The notes under the pieces: model-generated
The model's input: only the letters and a program-made list of their open reading frames with translations
Told to the model about the DNA's origin: nothing
The model's database searches: none
Part shown: positions 34,772 to 47,300 of the stretch, piece by piece
Layout of the letters: each line of letters begins with the position of its first letter
How positions within the stretch are numbered: the stretch's first letter is position 1
Translations under genes and position numbers: made by a program
NCBI GenBank assembly: GCA_010356995.1
Contig: ML996696.1
Coordinates: forward strand, 436,364-500,363
Direction of reading: 5' to 3'
Length of the DNA stretch: 64,000 bases
From: Trichodelitschia bisporula
Lineage: Eukaryota; Ascomycota; Dothideomycetes; Phaeotrichales; Phaeotrichaceae

Positions 34772-37594
34772 ATGCATCCGCAAAGTGAAGACCCAACGGC
34801 ATGGAGCGCGTCAATCTACGCGCAGGAATTTGACGCTCCTCCACCACAGCCGTCAATCTTCCAGCCTACGCCAGACCAAAGCAGCGTGGATTCGCTGCTG
34901 CCGCCAACTCAGGGGGAGCCGATTGAGGAATCTTCAGCTTTTAACGTCCCGCTCTCAACTGCACTGCCATTCAAGGGCAAGGAAAAAGAGCTCCCACGAG
35001 GAAAGGAAAAGAGGAAGCCGCTGCGGCTCCTCGACTTGCCGGCGGACATCCTCCGAGAGATCATCAGCCAGGTGGGTGGTTTCCATAGCCGCTGCTCCAG
35101 CGCCATACCCTGCTCTGCTGCATAGTTGTCCTCGTTTCCTGAGCTGACAAGCTGATAGCTTCCTCACACGAATGATCTTACCACTTTGGCCCTCTGCCAC
35201 TCGGTGCTGCACGCCCTTACTATCCCGTGCATATACTCGCGGTTTGACATCGTTTGGCCAGATGAAGGGAACGGGACAATGCAGAGGTCCGGTGTTGATG
35301 CTTTAACGTACGGGCTAGCAACTCTGGTGATGGCGGACGAAATATTTGGAGAAGCGCCGTACCAACAGGGTCTTCGCCCTTCACCTGAGCCCTCGCCCAA
35401 CAGTGCCATCCCACCAGTCCCTCACCACACCTACCCAATCCCAAAGAGACGGCGGGGGAATTACTACGCCAAGTACACGAAGAAGTTCTCGCTGGGCAAC
35501 GGACCCCCGGACTGGGTTCAAGAATATCTCATCACGAAGGAAGGTGGCAAAATGCTCGGTACCCTTGTAGCTCTCGCTGTCGCACGTATGCGGAGCTTGG
35601 AATCGTTCATCTGGGATATGCCGACTGGGGTTTTACGCGACGTTTGGCTGGCCCTCTCATCGCTATCAGGCCGCGATGGACATGAATGCCGACTTGAAAA
35701 GGTCTGGATCCGGTGGCACGACAACTCTTCGTTAGACAGTCCAAACGGTCTCCCGGGCCCACCGATCCCTCCTCCTCCGAATGGACTGCCTCACGTACAG
35801 CCTACCACTAGTAGCATTCCCATGATGGGCATCAACGCACCTCCTCCCGCGATAATTCCCATTCTCGACCGCGTGGAACACCCAACTTTCTCCGTCCTTC
35901 CGCCCTTGAAGAGTCTGAGTGTGCTGGACATTGATGAACTTCCATATTTGGACGAGATGAGCATTCTCATTGCCCGCTCCCAGCACCGCCTTAGAGAGTT
36001 GCGTATCGGGATTGCTGATCAGGCCTACAAGCGGGACTGGGCCTTGGTCTGGGATGGGGATGGCCTGCAACAAGTTGATTACAACACCACGTGGACAGTG
36101 TCTAGCCAGATCTCTTTAAAGCGACTAGGGGGTGTCCTTGGCGTGCTTGTCGGTCGCGTCTACAACATAAGGAACAATGCCGAAACCCAGAAGAAGCTTT
36201 CGGCCCCTGGTACCTTTTCCGAGCGCCTTCCTGGCGATAAAGTTTCGGCGACATCGGCCACTTCGTCTAGCTCGGACACCTTAGCTAACGAGAGAGTCTC
36301 CGGCACAAACACGACAGCCCCTCCAAGCGATCCGCCCCCGTCGAACACTGCACTCTTGGAGCAGAAGTCACCGAGTAATGGTCCGCCGATTCCTCTTCGC
36401 TCGTCTCGCAATCCGCGCGGCGACTCGAAGAAGAACGGTCCATACCTTAATGGTGTCATTCGGCTGGAAACCTTGGAACTGGAGCGGGTCCCCTTATCGG
36501 TAACCGTCTTGCAGAAGGCCTTCGACTGGCCGATTCTTACAAGCCTCACTCTGCTCCATTGCCCAAATCATGAACAACTGTGGAAGATGTTGCGTCGGAA
36601 TTTCTCTCCAACAAGTCCGTACAACCTGCGCCAACAGTCTCGGAATCCCAGCAAAGTTCGCCTGGAATACATCCTGAACCTGAAGAAAATACACACCAAT
36701 GCCGTTTCCCCCTCGTTGATATCATTCCTGAAGGAGACACTGGCGCCCAACAGCTTAGAGGTGCTTTTCCTTCAAGAGCGTCGAGAATACACTTCCTTGG
36801 TCACAATTGATCAGATCTACCGCGGCCCGATCAAGAGGCACCGTGGCAGCTTGAAAAAGTTGATGATTGACAGCAGTGACCAAACGGACGACAATATGAG
36901 CTCAACCCGTTGGAAGCACTGGATGCTGACGCGGGAGGCGGTCACGTACATCACAAGTGGCAGGATGCATGCTTTGCGAGAGCTGGGGGTGACGCTGGAT
37001 TACCGAGACTGGGTGGGTTCAATTTCAGCATCGCCTTGCCATTCACTGACATCTCTCTAGCATTACTTCCTTCAACGGCTACCTACGATCGCACATCTCC
37101 GATCTTTGTACATTCCTCACATTGCGGACCACGCTCATGGTGCCAACCCCGAACCTCGCGAGCTCGCTCTCCAAATCGTGGACATTGTAACGCTTCGACC
37201 CGAGATTGAGCTGTGCTACATGGGTATCGCATCCAAGTGTTTCGAGATATTGGAGAACAAACCGCCAAGCTATGAGTTTCAGCACGATGTGTACCACCCC
37301 GAAGCCGGATCCAGCGGTAACACCACTGGCGGGTATATGCCCATCACCGTTGTCAATGACAACGGTGAACTCACAGATGAGGATGATGAGGATGATGTGG
37401 ATGACGATGATGACTTGGAGGGTGATCCCGTTGATGATTCTCAGTCCGAGAGCTCCGATGATGCAAATGATGATTCTGATGACGACCTGGATAGCGCGGT
37501 TGAGGACAAGAAGGTTCCGAGGTTGCGGCTACGCGAGATCCTCTTTTATGACGACAAGGTATCCATTTTCAAGGCGCGGCATGGGAAACTCTAA
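34772..37594 (+). CDS. Large F-box/LRR-like protein with acidic C-terminal tail
   Basis: Three exons, 34772-35071, 35159-37012 and 37061-37594; introns 87 and 48 nt; 895 residues. Residues 1-80 are Pro/Ser/Gln-rich. An F-box follows at about 84-130 (LRLLDLPADILREIISQ|LPHTNDLTTLALCHS), split by intron 1. Such F-boxes bind Skp1 in SCF ubiquitin ligases. The middle contains leucine-rich segments (e.g. LKSLSVLDIDELPYLDEMS, LRELRIGIAD, LETLELERVPLSVTVLQKAF, LEVLFLQERREYTSL) consistent with irregular LRRs, interrupted by Ser/Thr/Pro-rich loops near residues 400-490. Exon 3 carries about 60 residues very rich in Asp/Glu (about 815-870) before the basic end KKVPRLRLREILFYDDKVSI. Substrate unknown. 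It is followed in tandem by another LRR-like gene 0.7 kb downstream, but the two are not close duplicates. Confidence 0.85.
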
Positions 37595-38299
37595 TGACTC
37601 TGATTTGCTTTCGGTTTTGTGTTTTATGGATTCGGCATCGGCAAGAGCATGGCGGCTCGGGATTTAAGGCGTTATTTCTCTGGGTTAGGATGGAACTGCA
37701 TGCGATATGAGGTTGACGATGGCTTTCCATCTTCACAAGGTGCCCGTTTCCGGCGGACGCTAGGCTTAGGAACGGCGAATGACTGTGTATCAATCTACGT
37801 TCTTCAATCTTCTAGACTCGTGACTTGTGTGTCCATGTGCCTTTTAAATGCCACTAGTGCACAGATCTGATGCATCCTGCGCTTCCGTGACTTAAACAAA
37901 CTTGATTCATAATGCTTTTTTTCTGGTTTTCTGGTGGAGGATGAGACAGCATCGGCCCGAGAGCAATGACAGCCAGCCCGCGATCATAACGACCTGACGT
38001 CCGACCATCCCTACCCCTGGCAAACCATCATCGACCGTTCACATCAACACTGCGCGAGGTACATTGGCATTCCCGACTCTGATTGTTGCGCAAGGTACAC
38101 CTTACAGCTAGACGAACGAAGCACGAAGACTCCTTGAATCACGAAGACTCCTCGAAATTCGAGCCTTCTACAATCTGGCGGCGGTTCATCCTCTTATCCA
38201 GGACAGTCTCGCGATACCACTCGTTGAGACTAGTCTTCCGACAGTAGTGAAGTCCCAGCACAGCGTCTTACTGCTCGCATACAGGCTAAACCGTCTCGG
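37595..38299. other. Spacer between the two F-box/LRR-like genes
   Basis: 705 bp with no coding signal. It has two tandem copies of the 17-mer CACGAAGACTCCTTGAA/CACGAAGACTCCTCGAA around 38122-38155. Confidence 0.5.
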
Positions 38300-39455
38300 A
38301 TGTGGACCAATAGAGGTGCCGGCGGAGTCACGGACCTCAAAGCAATATTTCGAAACCCTGGACCCGGCGCGGCACGACTTCAGGACATTGCTTTGAGGAT
38401 TGCCGTAGTAAATTATGACGCCGCCTGTACCGTCGAATCGCTGCAAAATGTACCTTGGTGTGTTGCAAAAAGGATTTGGGACCAGATGAACTCCCGGTAG
38501 GCCAAACCTCCTCGAGCGGAAGACTCGATATGCCTCGCAAAGCGCCCTTGCTGATATCTAGACTGTAGTTCGCTCATGAACCTTTGCTCCTGGCTTGTTT
38601 TCATACGCTATGCTGACGAGGTGGACGACCCGGACAAGATCTTCCATCACACGTTTAGGATTATTTTTACCGGACTGGACCTCGCGACCCGTACCCTACG
38701 CGCCGCGCCGAACCCGCATTTCATCACTTTTCTATCCATCACCCGGTTCTTTGCGCCCGAGCGCATGTTCCAGGAATTGGAGGAACTTCCAGAGTTCCCA
38801 AACCTCGGCGCCCTCCATTTGGACGCCGGGGATGGAAGGAGGGGAACCTTCGAAGTCGATAAGCAAATCCTTCAAGCTTGGGCTAACCGAGCTGAGCGAT
38901 GTGGAGGGTTCCCAAAACTGAAGCTCCTTGTCTCTCGGTGTTTGCCTACGTTGGGCCTATCCTCGCTTGATCTTTTAGCAAAGCTGCCGGCCCTCGAATA
39001 CTGCATTTTTGCAGATTCGCTAAGCGTGACCGAGGACGAGCAAGGGGATGTTCCGGGAGGCTGGGAGTTCATAAGGCACGTCCACATCAAGTGTGGGCAG
39101 TATATTAACCGCTTGCAGTCGTCCACACCTTGATCAGCTTGCTTCACGCCTCTGGATGGATGATTCGATTAGTGCAGGTCTCGACGACCTCTACCGCGAG
39201 CTAATTCCCCCGAGTCCCGGGGCCAAACGGGAACCTTTTCTCGATCTCCGGTACGGATCCAGCCTTTACCCGTACTTCGCCCGCGACATCAGTGCGATAC
39301 AGGGGGTGAAGCGCGTGCGCGCCGCACCATTATTGCCCGGGAATAGCAAGAGCCGACCATCTCCCTCAGAGGACAATGGTCCAAAGCGACGAAAGATTCG
39401 ACAAGGGATAGTTCGGCACATGGATGACCTTTTGCAGGACTTCGAGTCGAAGTGA
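38300..39455 (+). CDS. LRR/F-box-like hypothetical protein (model uncertain; possibly decaying)
   Basis: The likely exons are 38300-38496 and 38569-39090 (or 39066), then 39119-39455, giving about 343-351 residues. Intron 1 (72 nt) fits well: MNSR|SLMNLCSWLVFIRY keeps frame, with donor GTAGGC and acceptor TAG. The N-terminus has LQDIALRIAVVNYDAACTV and VESLQNVPWCVAKRIW, a pattern of fungal proteins that pair a short helical block with irregular LRRs. Later segments ITFLSITRFFAPERMFQ and LKLLVSRCLPTLGLSSLDLL look LRR-like. The last part ends in KRRKIRQGIVRHMDDLL. The second junction is a problem: the simplest frame-keeping gap is 28 nt, too short for normal splicing, while a 52-nt intron needs the weak donor GTTCAT. 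It could be a pseudogene carrying a frameshift. Function unknown. Confidence 0.55.
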
Positions 39456-40474
39456 GAGTGGGACAAATGCAAGCGCCTATACTTGATGAACGGAGTGGCG
39501 TGGGAGTATGGTTACCACACTCAGTGCAAAGACGCCATTGCTTGCACCTTGACCAACAAGGTTGATATCAAGCTGCGAAGATTGTGACTCTCGATTCCGG
39601 AAGGGGGGGGCGGGGTTTGTACTCCATACTTGAATAGGCAGTCACATTGCGAAATGCAGCATCGTGCCCTCCTCGAGTGGCAACCCCGACTCAATTCGCT
39701 GCCATATCAGACCTAGATCATGGTACAATAAACCTCCAGTATCCACGTCAAGCCTTCGTTTCTAGCACGGAGTTATGTATCCTACGTCAGCCCCGATCAA
39801 AAACCACATGCCGTTTATCAAAAGGCAGCCAGCTTTCCACAGCTCGCAAGTCCAGTATTCAAAAGAAGCAACGCCAGTACCTGAGGGGGCACGCTTCCAG
39901 CTCTATGATTCAGACGCACGGAGAGAAGCGGGGTTGGCATTAGACAGCGTCTGCTTATCGGAAACATAGCTAAGCTGCTGTTAGATTACTTCGTCTCGTG
40001 CTGCATTGCGAATAAGCCGGAATCAGTATTGGTTGTTAGACAACGAGTATGCACCGGAACGGCCCGACGCGGTGCGTCTGAGGTCTCTCACTGGCCCGAT
40101 GACACTGCTGCAGATATGCAGTGATGCTTAGCTCTGTTATGAAAGACAGACGGTAAAGTGGACTGACTAAGGGCGCCGTTTAGAGACGGTACGTACCCCG
40201 CATATAGCATATGCCCTAGCCGCTCCGAAAATTACTGCACTGCATGATGAAGAGGGGAGCACAAAGCCGATGGACCAGAAGCGCCGAAATCGATGACGCA
40301 CGTCTGATTCTCGGAAAATGATCGATGTTTTGGACATTGCAACAGAAAGGCCTCCAAAGCTGTGGAACACGGCAATGACTTGGTAAGGTAAGGGTACCTA
40401 CTTGCGATGTTCACTTGCCGAACACAGCCTCTTGTTCCTGATGAAACCGAGCAGGCTTATGCCAATGCAGCACT
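39456..40474. other. Convergent region without a gene
   Basis: 1.0 kb between two genes' 3' ends. A G-rich patch (AAGGGGGGGGCGGGG) lies near 39602. Nothing else is seen. Confidence 0.5.
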
Positions 40475-41655
40475 CTAACCGTTCGGCGTTGCAGCTTTGT
40501 GCGTGCCAGTTGTGCTGTCGTGATCGGGTTTCTCTTTCCTCCGTTGGGCAACGTCCCAGTTGTACACCCTGGCCGTGGCCACTTCCAGCGTCTGATATTT
40601 GAAGAGATTAGCAAATAAAGAGCTTCAAAATGGCAACGTGGTAGGCTACAAACGTTGCAAGCCGCACAAGATGACGACAGCTGAGATGGGAGGCGAAATA
40701 AGAAACTCACCGTGATCTGCTCTCTGAGGAAGTCCAAGTCCTCTTCACAGTTTCTCAGGCTTTGCTGGGCGGCAGCATGTTTCGACTCCAGCAAGGATTC
40801 AGCTTCCTGCATAGGATAGGCGAGCATGACATTCGCCTATTGGGAGACACTGTTAGCCACCGGAAACGCAATATTGCAAAGCATGGCATTATGCTCCAAC
40901 CATCGGCAGTGGGAGACGCTGCATACGAAGGTTGGGGATGAGGTCGGCATGTCGGAGCTTTTTTTCACCTACCCCAAGCCAAAGATAGACCTCGTCGGTA
41001 GGTGGCACGAGCGCCTTGGCGTAAAGCGTGTCATTTAATTCGAAGGTTGTTTCCAAGGCGTCGGAGTCCGGCTTTGCGAATATGCCGACGTCAGTAAGGA
41101 GATCGTCAAAGTGACCGTTTATAGCAAAGTAGTTTGCAGCAGTTGGAATTGGGCTGCCTGCTGCTCGGGGTGGATAAATACGACGGATCCCACGCACCTT
41201 TCGCGTCTTCAAAAACCGCACCGTGTCCAGGGTCTTTTGGATATCGGGTATCTTCGCCCTCAACCCTTCCGCTCGCTGCTCGGTATTCGCCTGCATGAAC
41301 TGGTATTTTCTGGATGGGAAAGAGGTGGTTGTCAGAAGGATGTGGCGTAAGGCTGGACGGTGAGGGGGCTAAAGAGATATCTTTGGGCGAGGGAATGGGG
41401 CCGCAGGGGGGAGGTTGGTGACAGAACGAGGGGCAGCATACGATATCATCTCCTGGAAGCTCTTCAGCGTTCCTTCGACCTCCTCTCGACCCGAAACATA
41501 GTCCTCAACTTTGTCGACAAACGGCGCGAAGGGGATACCGCGGGGGTTTGCGGGGGTATCTTTGCCTCTGGGTACCACGACTGTCAGCGAACCCGCTGGC
41601 GCAAAGAAGAGGAGGAGTGCACTTACTTGCCCGCAGCGGCGGTTACGGGCGCCAT
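40475..41655 (-). CDS. PAC10: Prefoldin subunit 3 (alpha-class; Pac10/VBP1)
   Basis: Six exons: 41655-41627, 41567-41442, 41309-41198, 41071-40973, 40836-40711 and 40591-40475; introns 59, 132, 126, 136 and 119 nt; 202 residues. Prefoldin is the hexameric cytosolic co-chaperone that hands unfolded actin and tubulin to the CCT ring. After MAPVTAAAGKGKDTPANPRG comes the first coiled-coil helix (FAPFVDKVEDYVSGREEVEG, KYQFMQANTEQ, DTVRFLKTRK). The beta-hairpin core follows (TTFELNDTLYAKA, VYLWLGANVMLAYP), then the second helix (AESLLESKHAAAQQSL, NCEEDLDFLREQITTLEVATARVYNWDV). Length and order match the family. All joins are in phase. Intron 3 (41072-41197) uses an AAG acceptor because every CAG in it leads to a stop. 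These introns are longer than the 45-55 nt usual elsewhere in the window. Confidence 0.92.
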
Positions 41656-44338
41656 GGCTGATGGTGGAGGTTCGTGGGGGACGATAATGACCAGCGAAGT
41701 TCACAAACACCCTCACGTCGTCATAGCTGCAGTTCGGCTCACGAAACCACTCCGGTCGGCACAACTTCGGGACAATTCTCCTGGCCTGTTCCCGACTTTG
41801 GGCCTGCTGAGGCGACGAGGCTGCAAGGCTGATATCAGGCGGTCATGCCAAGTCTCCATGGGGGCTAAGTTTCTTACCCAAGCCCCGTTGGGCTTAGCAA
41901 CGGTTGTGGCTGACACCTTCTAGGGATGTTTTGACTGCTGAGCTTGGTAGCTCCTTAGCAAAGATTACCAGTTCTCACCTCCCACCCAAACGGGCTGTCC
42001 CGCGCCTGCATCTCTTCACCCCGGTTTGTGACCGCAGACCTGCATCCACCACCCACACAAGATTTGTCGAGCTCCATTCGGCCCCCCTCTTGTTGTCCGG
42101 ATCCACCGTTCTAGGGTCCCTTGCCAGCGCATGCAGGCCAACAATGCAGGCGCACGATGCAGGCGCGTTCCGTTCCTGAGAGCCTTACAAACCCACGGTA
42201 AGGCACGAGGGGGCCAAGGAATCCAGCTTGGTCTGCATGCTCCCTCAGCCACGACAGCCCATGGGGCCAGCCATGCCGCACCAACAGTGCTGAGACACTC
42301 TTGCGAAGATCGCCGAGCTCGCTGCCAAAAATACCCACGCCTCCCGGAGATAGCCGTTCAAGCCCAGGCTGGAGTTGAGACTAAGCATCAACCTTTTGCC
42401 ACTAGTACCCTGGGAGGAAAGCATCAACAAAGCCGCTATTTCTCCCTAGTGGAAGCGCGGAGCTCAAGCGCGACGCTTTTTTTCTCACCGGTCAACAAGC
42501 TCACAGGAGCTTATTCCGACTCACCGCGCTACTCGTACTTCGACACGGGTACGGTAGGCAGCTTGTTGGCCAGCAGTTGCGGTGCGATAGTAGCCGCCGT
42601 GTGGTAACCAACAATGCAACTCCTGAGAACCAGGCTCGGCCACTGGATGACGACGGAAATCGAGATGTGGAAACAGATGCGACACTCGGCAACGGTATAC
42701 CGCGCATCCCTCACGTCTGCTCGTTTGGAGAGCGAACATCGCAATTCCCTTATCACGCCACAAATACAGCCTCGTCCCCGCCTCTCACAACTCGGCGTCG
42801 CAGAGTGCTGACGCTGGCGTTGCATGATGACAATTAACTTGCAGCTGTGAAGTCCGTCGATTTCGAAGTCCGATCACCACGTCGGATGGCTCCACTTGCG
42901 CTTCCCGAATGTACATTGTTGCACATCTGTGTTTTCCCTTCACTCGTTGTGCATCCTACGACCCGCAGGTGTACCGTCACGCTCGCAGCCCGAAGCAAGC
43001 GGAACTGCGTTGCGTGAGTTGCCAATCACCCATCATCCGTCAAGAGTTGCATCGAATGTGCTCAGCCTTCAGCCCTCCCAACCTCCCCAATCCCGCAGAT
43101 ACGAAAATCGTCATTTCACCACATGCACCCCGAGGGGTGTACAGGGATTGGCTCTAAACGGCTTAGCGCCCATTGTGTCCTTCCAGCGCCACCCGTGTAA
43201 ACACCGCGTTCTATTGCTCTACCGCAGATCTTCCGGGCCTAGACGATCCACCGTCGTGCCCGCTGCAAACCGCCAATCTGATGCCCCCATGCGTGTCCGA
43301 TGATGTCGGTTCCAAGACGACTGGCAGAGCTGCGAGTTACCAGGTGCAGGACTGTGTGATACTGAGTTCAAGTAGCTTTTCGGGGCGGACTTGGAGATCC
43401 TTCACACTAGGCTGGTAAGGAGAAACACAACTGTGCTTCGGAGCCATACCCACATTCGCAAAGCATCAAGCTTGCTTCTTTGCGCCTTGAGGGTAAGTGG
43501 CTAGATCAAGCTTGCGGCACCGCTTCGAAGCGAGCAAACGGTGCTTCATGAACCGCAATGGGTCGTTCAATTTATCATCGGACACCATGTGTTCTGTGCC
43601 ACTCGATGTCCTCTGGAAGGGGGTGTCCTCATCAAATAGGAGGACTAGCAGGCTCCATTTGAAATTCCAAACCCAAGTGGACAAAACTCCTATCTCATAC
43701 CGTGCAATGCATCCGGTGTTCCCCAAAGTTCTTCATGTCATCCTGTACCCTCAGGCGTAGTGGCACTGTACATATCCGTGAGCCGGTTACTGGCCTCGGA
43801 CTTTCGGCTGCCTTCTCGGCAGTGGGGTTCCTTTCGGATCCTCCAGGATTCCTCTATGCGCGTAAGGTACTCGCGAAAGATATCTTTCACGAAGGCCGGT
43901 CATCGAGCAGAATTAGAGCTTCGAGGCCACGAGCTTTCAATAAGGCATTTCTCCTCGACAGGAAGAAGCCATGTGGGAGCCATTCAAGAGTCAAGGCGCA
44001 GGGATCGGAGCAATCATATCCAATGACATGAATCTATGGACAACCAAATAAGATACGAAGCAATGCAGAACTTCAAGGAAACAGCGTCTAAGTTCAGAGC
44101 GCAAGCCGTGCTAACAGGGCAAAAAGATCAACCGTAAAAGATAGCAAACCCATACCATGCACCGCGCCGATCTATGAGCAATCCCCAAGCCAAACTCCAT
44201 TCGTGAAAGCCCAGTGGCAAGATTTAAAAATTAAATGCCGAAACATGATCGAAGGTCCATGCAGGAACGGAGCCCAAGGGGGCATCAAACTCAACTTCAT
44301 GCCAACAAATGTACAAGCATCCCCTCGAGTAGCTCTTA
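41656..44338. other. 2.7-kb stretch between prefoldin 3 and the PKS
   Basis: Contains the prefoldin promoter on its left and the PKS 3' flank on its right. ATG frames reach about 135 codons but overlap on both strands and match nothing I know. No tailoring gene for the PKS is visible. Confidence 0.5.
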
Positions 44339-47300
44339 CTAATCCTCATCATAATGAAGAGCCTTCTTGATGAGTCTGCCCAAGTCCTGAGCCTGAAGAC
44401 ATCGTTAGTACCGAAGGGAAGAAGGTGAAGGGGGGCGCAACTTACATGAGGCTCCTTCATCATGCTGAAGTGATTGCCACCCATGACGAAAAATTCCATG
44501 TTATCGCCGAGCAGCTGCGACCAACCATTGTCACCGAAGTCGGTGCGGTTGTTCAACAACCACTTCATGGGGGCTGGGTCCTCATCCTCAGCCGGAGGAG
44601 GGCGGGGGTCATCGGGGTTCTTGCAAACGCCATCGGTGCACCAAATGGCGGCAGTGTGAGGACCCTTGCCGGCAGGGAAGGGAACAGGCTCGTAGTCACT
44701 CAACGCCTTGATGGAGGCGGCGAAGTGAGGGAGGAGCCATCCGGGAGTGCCACCGGGCCTGCCAGTCCCCAGGAGGCCGATTTGGTCGAAGAAGATGTGA
44801 AGTCTGGCAGGGAGGGGGTCGAGGGCGACAGGGCAAGGCGAATCCAACAAGAGAAGGCATTCAACTTCATCGCCATTCTGGATGATCTGCATGGCAGTCT
44901 CGTAGGCAATGACACCGCCAGCAGACCAACCGCCAATCACGTACGGACCCTTGGGTTGTCTGCGCTTGATCTCGGCCAGATAGAGAGCGGTGACATTCTC
45001 AATGCCGCAAGTGAACGACTCAGGGTTCTTCATGAAGGGGCAATTGAGGCCATAGACCGCCATATCAGGGGAGATGTTCGGGATCGAAACATAGGATGTC
45101 GCACTTCCCGAGCCATCAGGAAGCAGGAACAACTTCTTGGTGGCAATCTTGGCGTTGCCCTGGAGCAGCACCGAAGTCGCAGGAGGAAGACCGGAGATGT
45201 TGCGTGCGATACGGGCAAGCTTTTGGCTGACCTCGTCAAGCTGGGGACGCTTGGACTTAGACGAAGGCTTTGGGGCCTTGGCCTTGGTCTCGCTCTTAGC
45301 CTCAACCTTCGCGCGCATGCCCAAAGCATTCTCAATATCCTCGATGGTAGAGTTGGCCACGAGGAAGGTGGAGGGAATGTCGACATTCGTCGCCTCACGG
45401 AGGGCGCTGAGGATAGTCAAGCTCATCAATGAATCCATACCCATCTCGGCGAGATCGGCCGTGTCGCCAATTTCATCGATATCAACGCCCATCTCCTGGG
45501 AGATGATCTGCCGAGCCAAGCTGGGGCCGGCACCGGAGGGCACAGAAGTCGCCTTGACAGTCGGGGACTCCTTGCCGGAGACGCTCGGAGCGGTGCTGGG
45601 AGCAGAGCTGGCCGGGGTGCTAACGTCCTCGTCGTAAGGAGTCGGAAGATCAGAGATGGCGTCAGAGTCGTCACTGTCGTCATCCGCATAGAGCGGCTCG
45701 GCACCGTCATATTGGGCAAAGAACTTCTTCATGGCCCCGACAGTCGGGTAATCCGTGAAGAGGCTCGAGCTGATCTCGAGGTCGAGATCCTCGCGGAACC
45801 TGGCTGAAATGGTGAGAGACAGAAGCGAATCAACACCGAGGTTCTCGAAGGCAGCCTCATCCACCAGCTCCAACATATCAACTTCAGTTTCCGCGGCAAT
45901 GATGTTCATAACGCGTGAGACCATGGTCGTAGTCGAGGGCTTGACAACCTTCTTCGGAGCGGCCTTCACTAGAGCGGTCTTGCTGGCGCGGCGAGTGCTG
46001 GCGGGAGGCGGGGCGAGCGTGGCAGCTCTCACTGGTGCAGGGGCTGCGGCGACGGGCTGGGTGGCTGGGAGAGCGGCGGGCCTTGCTGGAGCAGCCTGAA
46101 CACCTTTCTTCGGAGGAGGAACCATGGCGTTCAGGGCGCGGCGAGGGACGTTCTGGAACTTCAGGCCCTCGACGACACCGATGATGTCCTCGCCTTCGAA
46201 GATGTAGACGTCACCCACGGAAATATTTCCCGGGGCCGGCAACATACGGACGTAGGAACGGTACTCCTTGTCGGCAGAGAGCGGACGCGAAATGCGAATG
46301 GAACCCCAACCGTGAGAGATATACACACTCTCCGTCGAGTCGATCAAATCTGACGCGTTGACAATGAAACCAGACAGGTGAGCCAAGCTGTCGATCCAGT
46401 AAGGCGCGCAGAAGAACTCGCCATCCTTCTCAGTGGTTTGGAACTTGACCTTGGCCGTGGCTTCAGTCTGCTTGCCATCCAGGATGACTTCCTCCATGCC
46501 ACGGTAGGCTGGGGCATAGGTAACCAAAGCAGTGAACAGCTTGTAGGCCATGCCACGGAGAATCTTGTGGGCAGCACCAGTTTGGAGCTTCTGCTTCAGG
46601 AGGTCGACTTGAGTCTGCACCATGAACTGGGTGCGGCGCCACTCAGTCACCCAAGCATCCGGGTTCTCATACTTGACGAGGCCATGGCCGAGGTTCTGAA
46701 TCAAAGTGCCATCAGGCTGGACAGTCCGGTACTTCAGCGACACCTCTTGCCTCTCGAGATCAGCAAAAGCCTCGAGCTGCAGGTGCTGGCCCTCAGGCGG
46801 TGGAGGGACCTGTGCGACGAATGGCTTGTGGACTTCCATAGCACAAACGTTCATGCCGACGGGACCGGCGCCGGGACGCAGCTCCTTGTAGAGATAGTCG
46901 GCAACAGTCATCGCCATGTCGGCATACAGCGATGAAGGGCAGAAGGGAGAACCGTTGACGAGATGGCCTGAAATGGTGGCCAGCAGCTTTGGCTCTGAAA
47001 CATCCGACTGGACAACGACAAGACCGGAATTGGCATGGAGATCCTCCTTGACGATGCGCTGGCAAGAGGTGGTTGAGAGCTTTGACCTCAGGGGTTGCTG
47101 AGGGGCTGGTGCTGCGATGGTTTGAACAACCGGGGCCTCTCCCTTGGTGAGAGTCCAGTTGTTGTGGTAATCCAACCAATACTTTTTCTCGTCAAAAGCA
47201 TAGGTTGGCAGAACCAACAACTCGTGCGCATCGTCGAAAGTGCGGTGATACTCGTTGAAGTCGATGTACACTCCGGCAAGGTACAGAGCACTCAGGCTGG

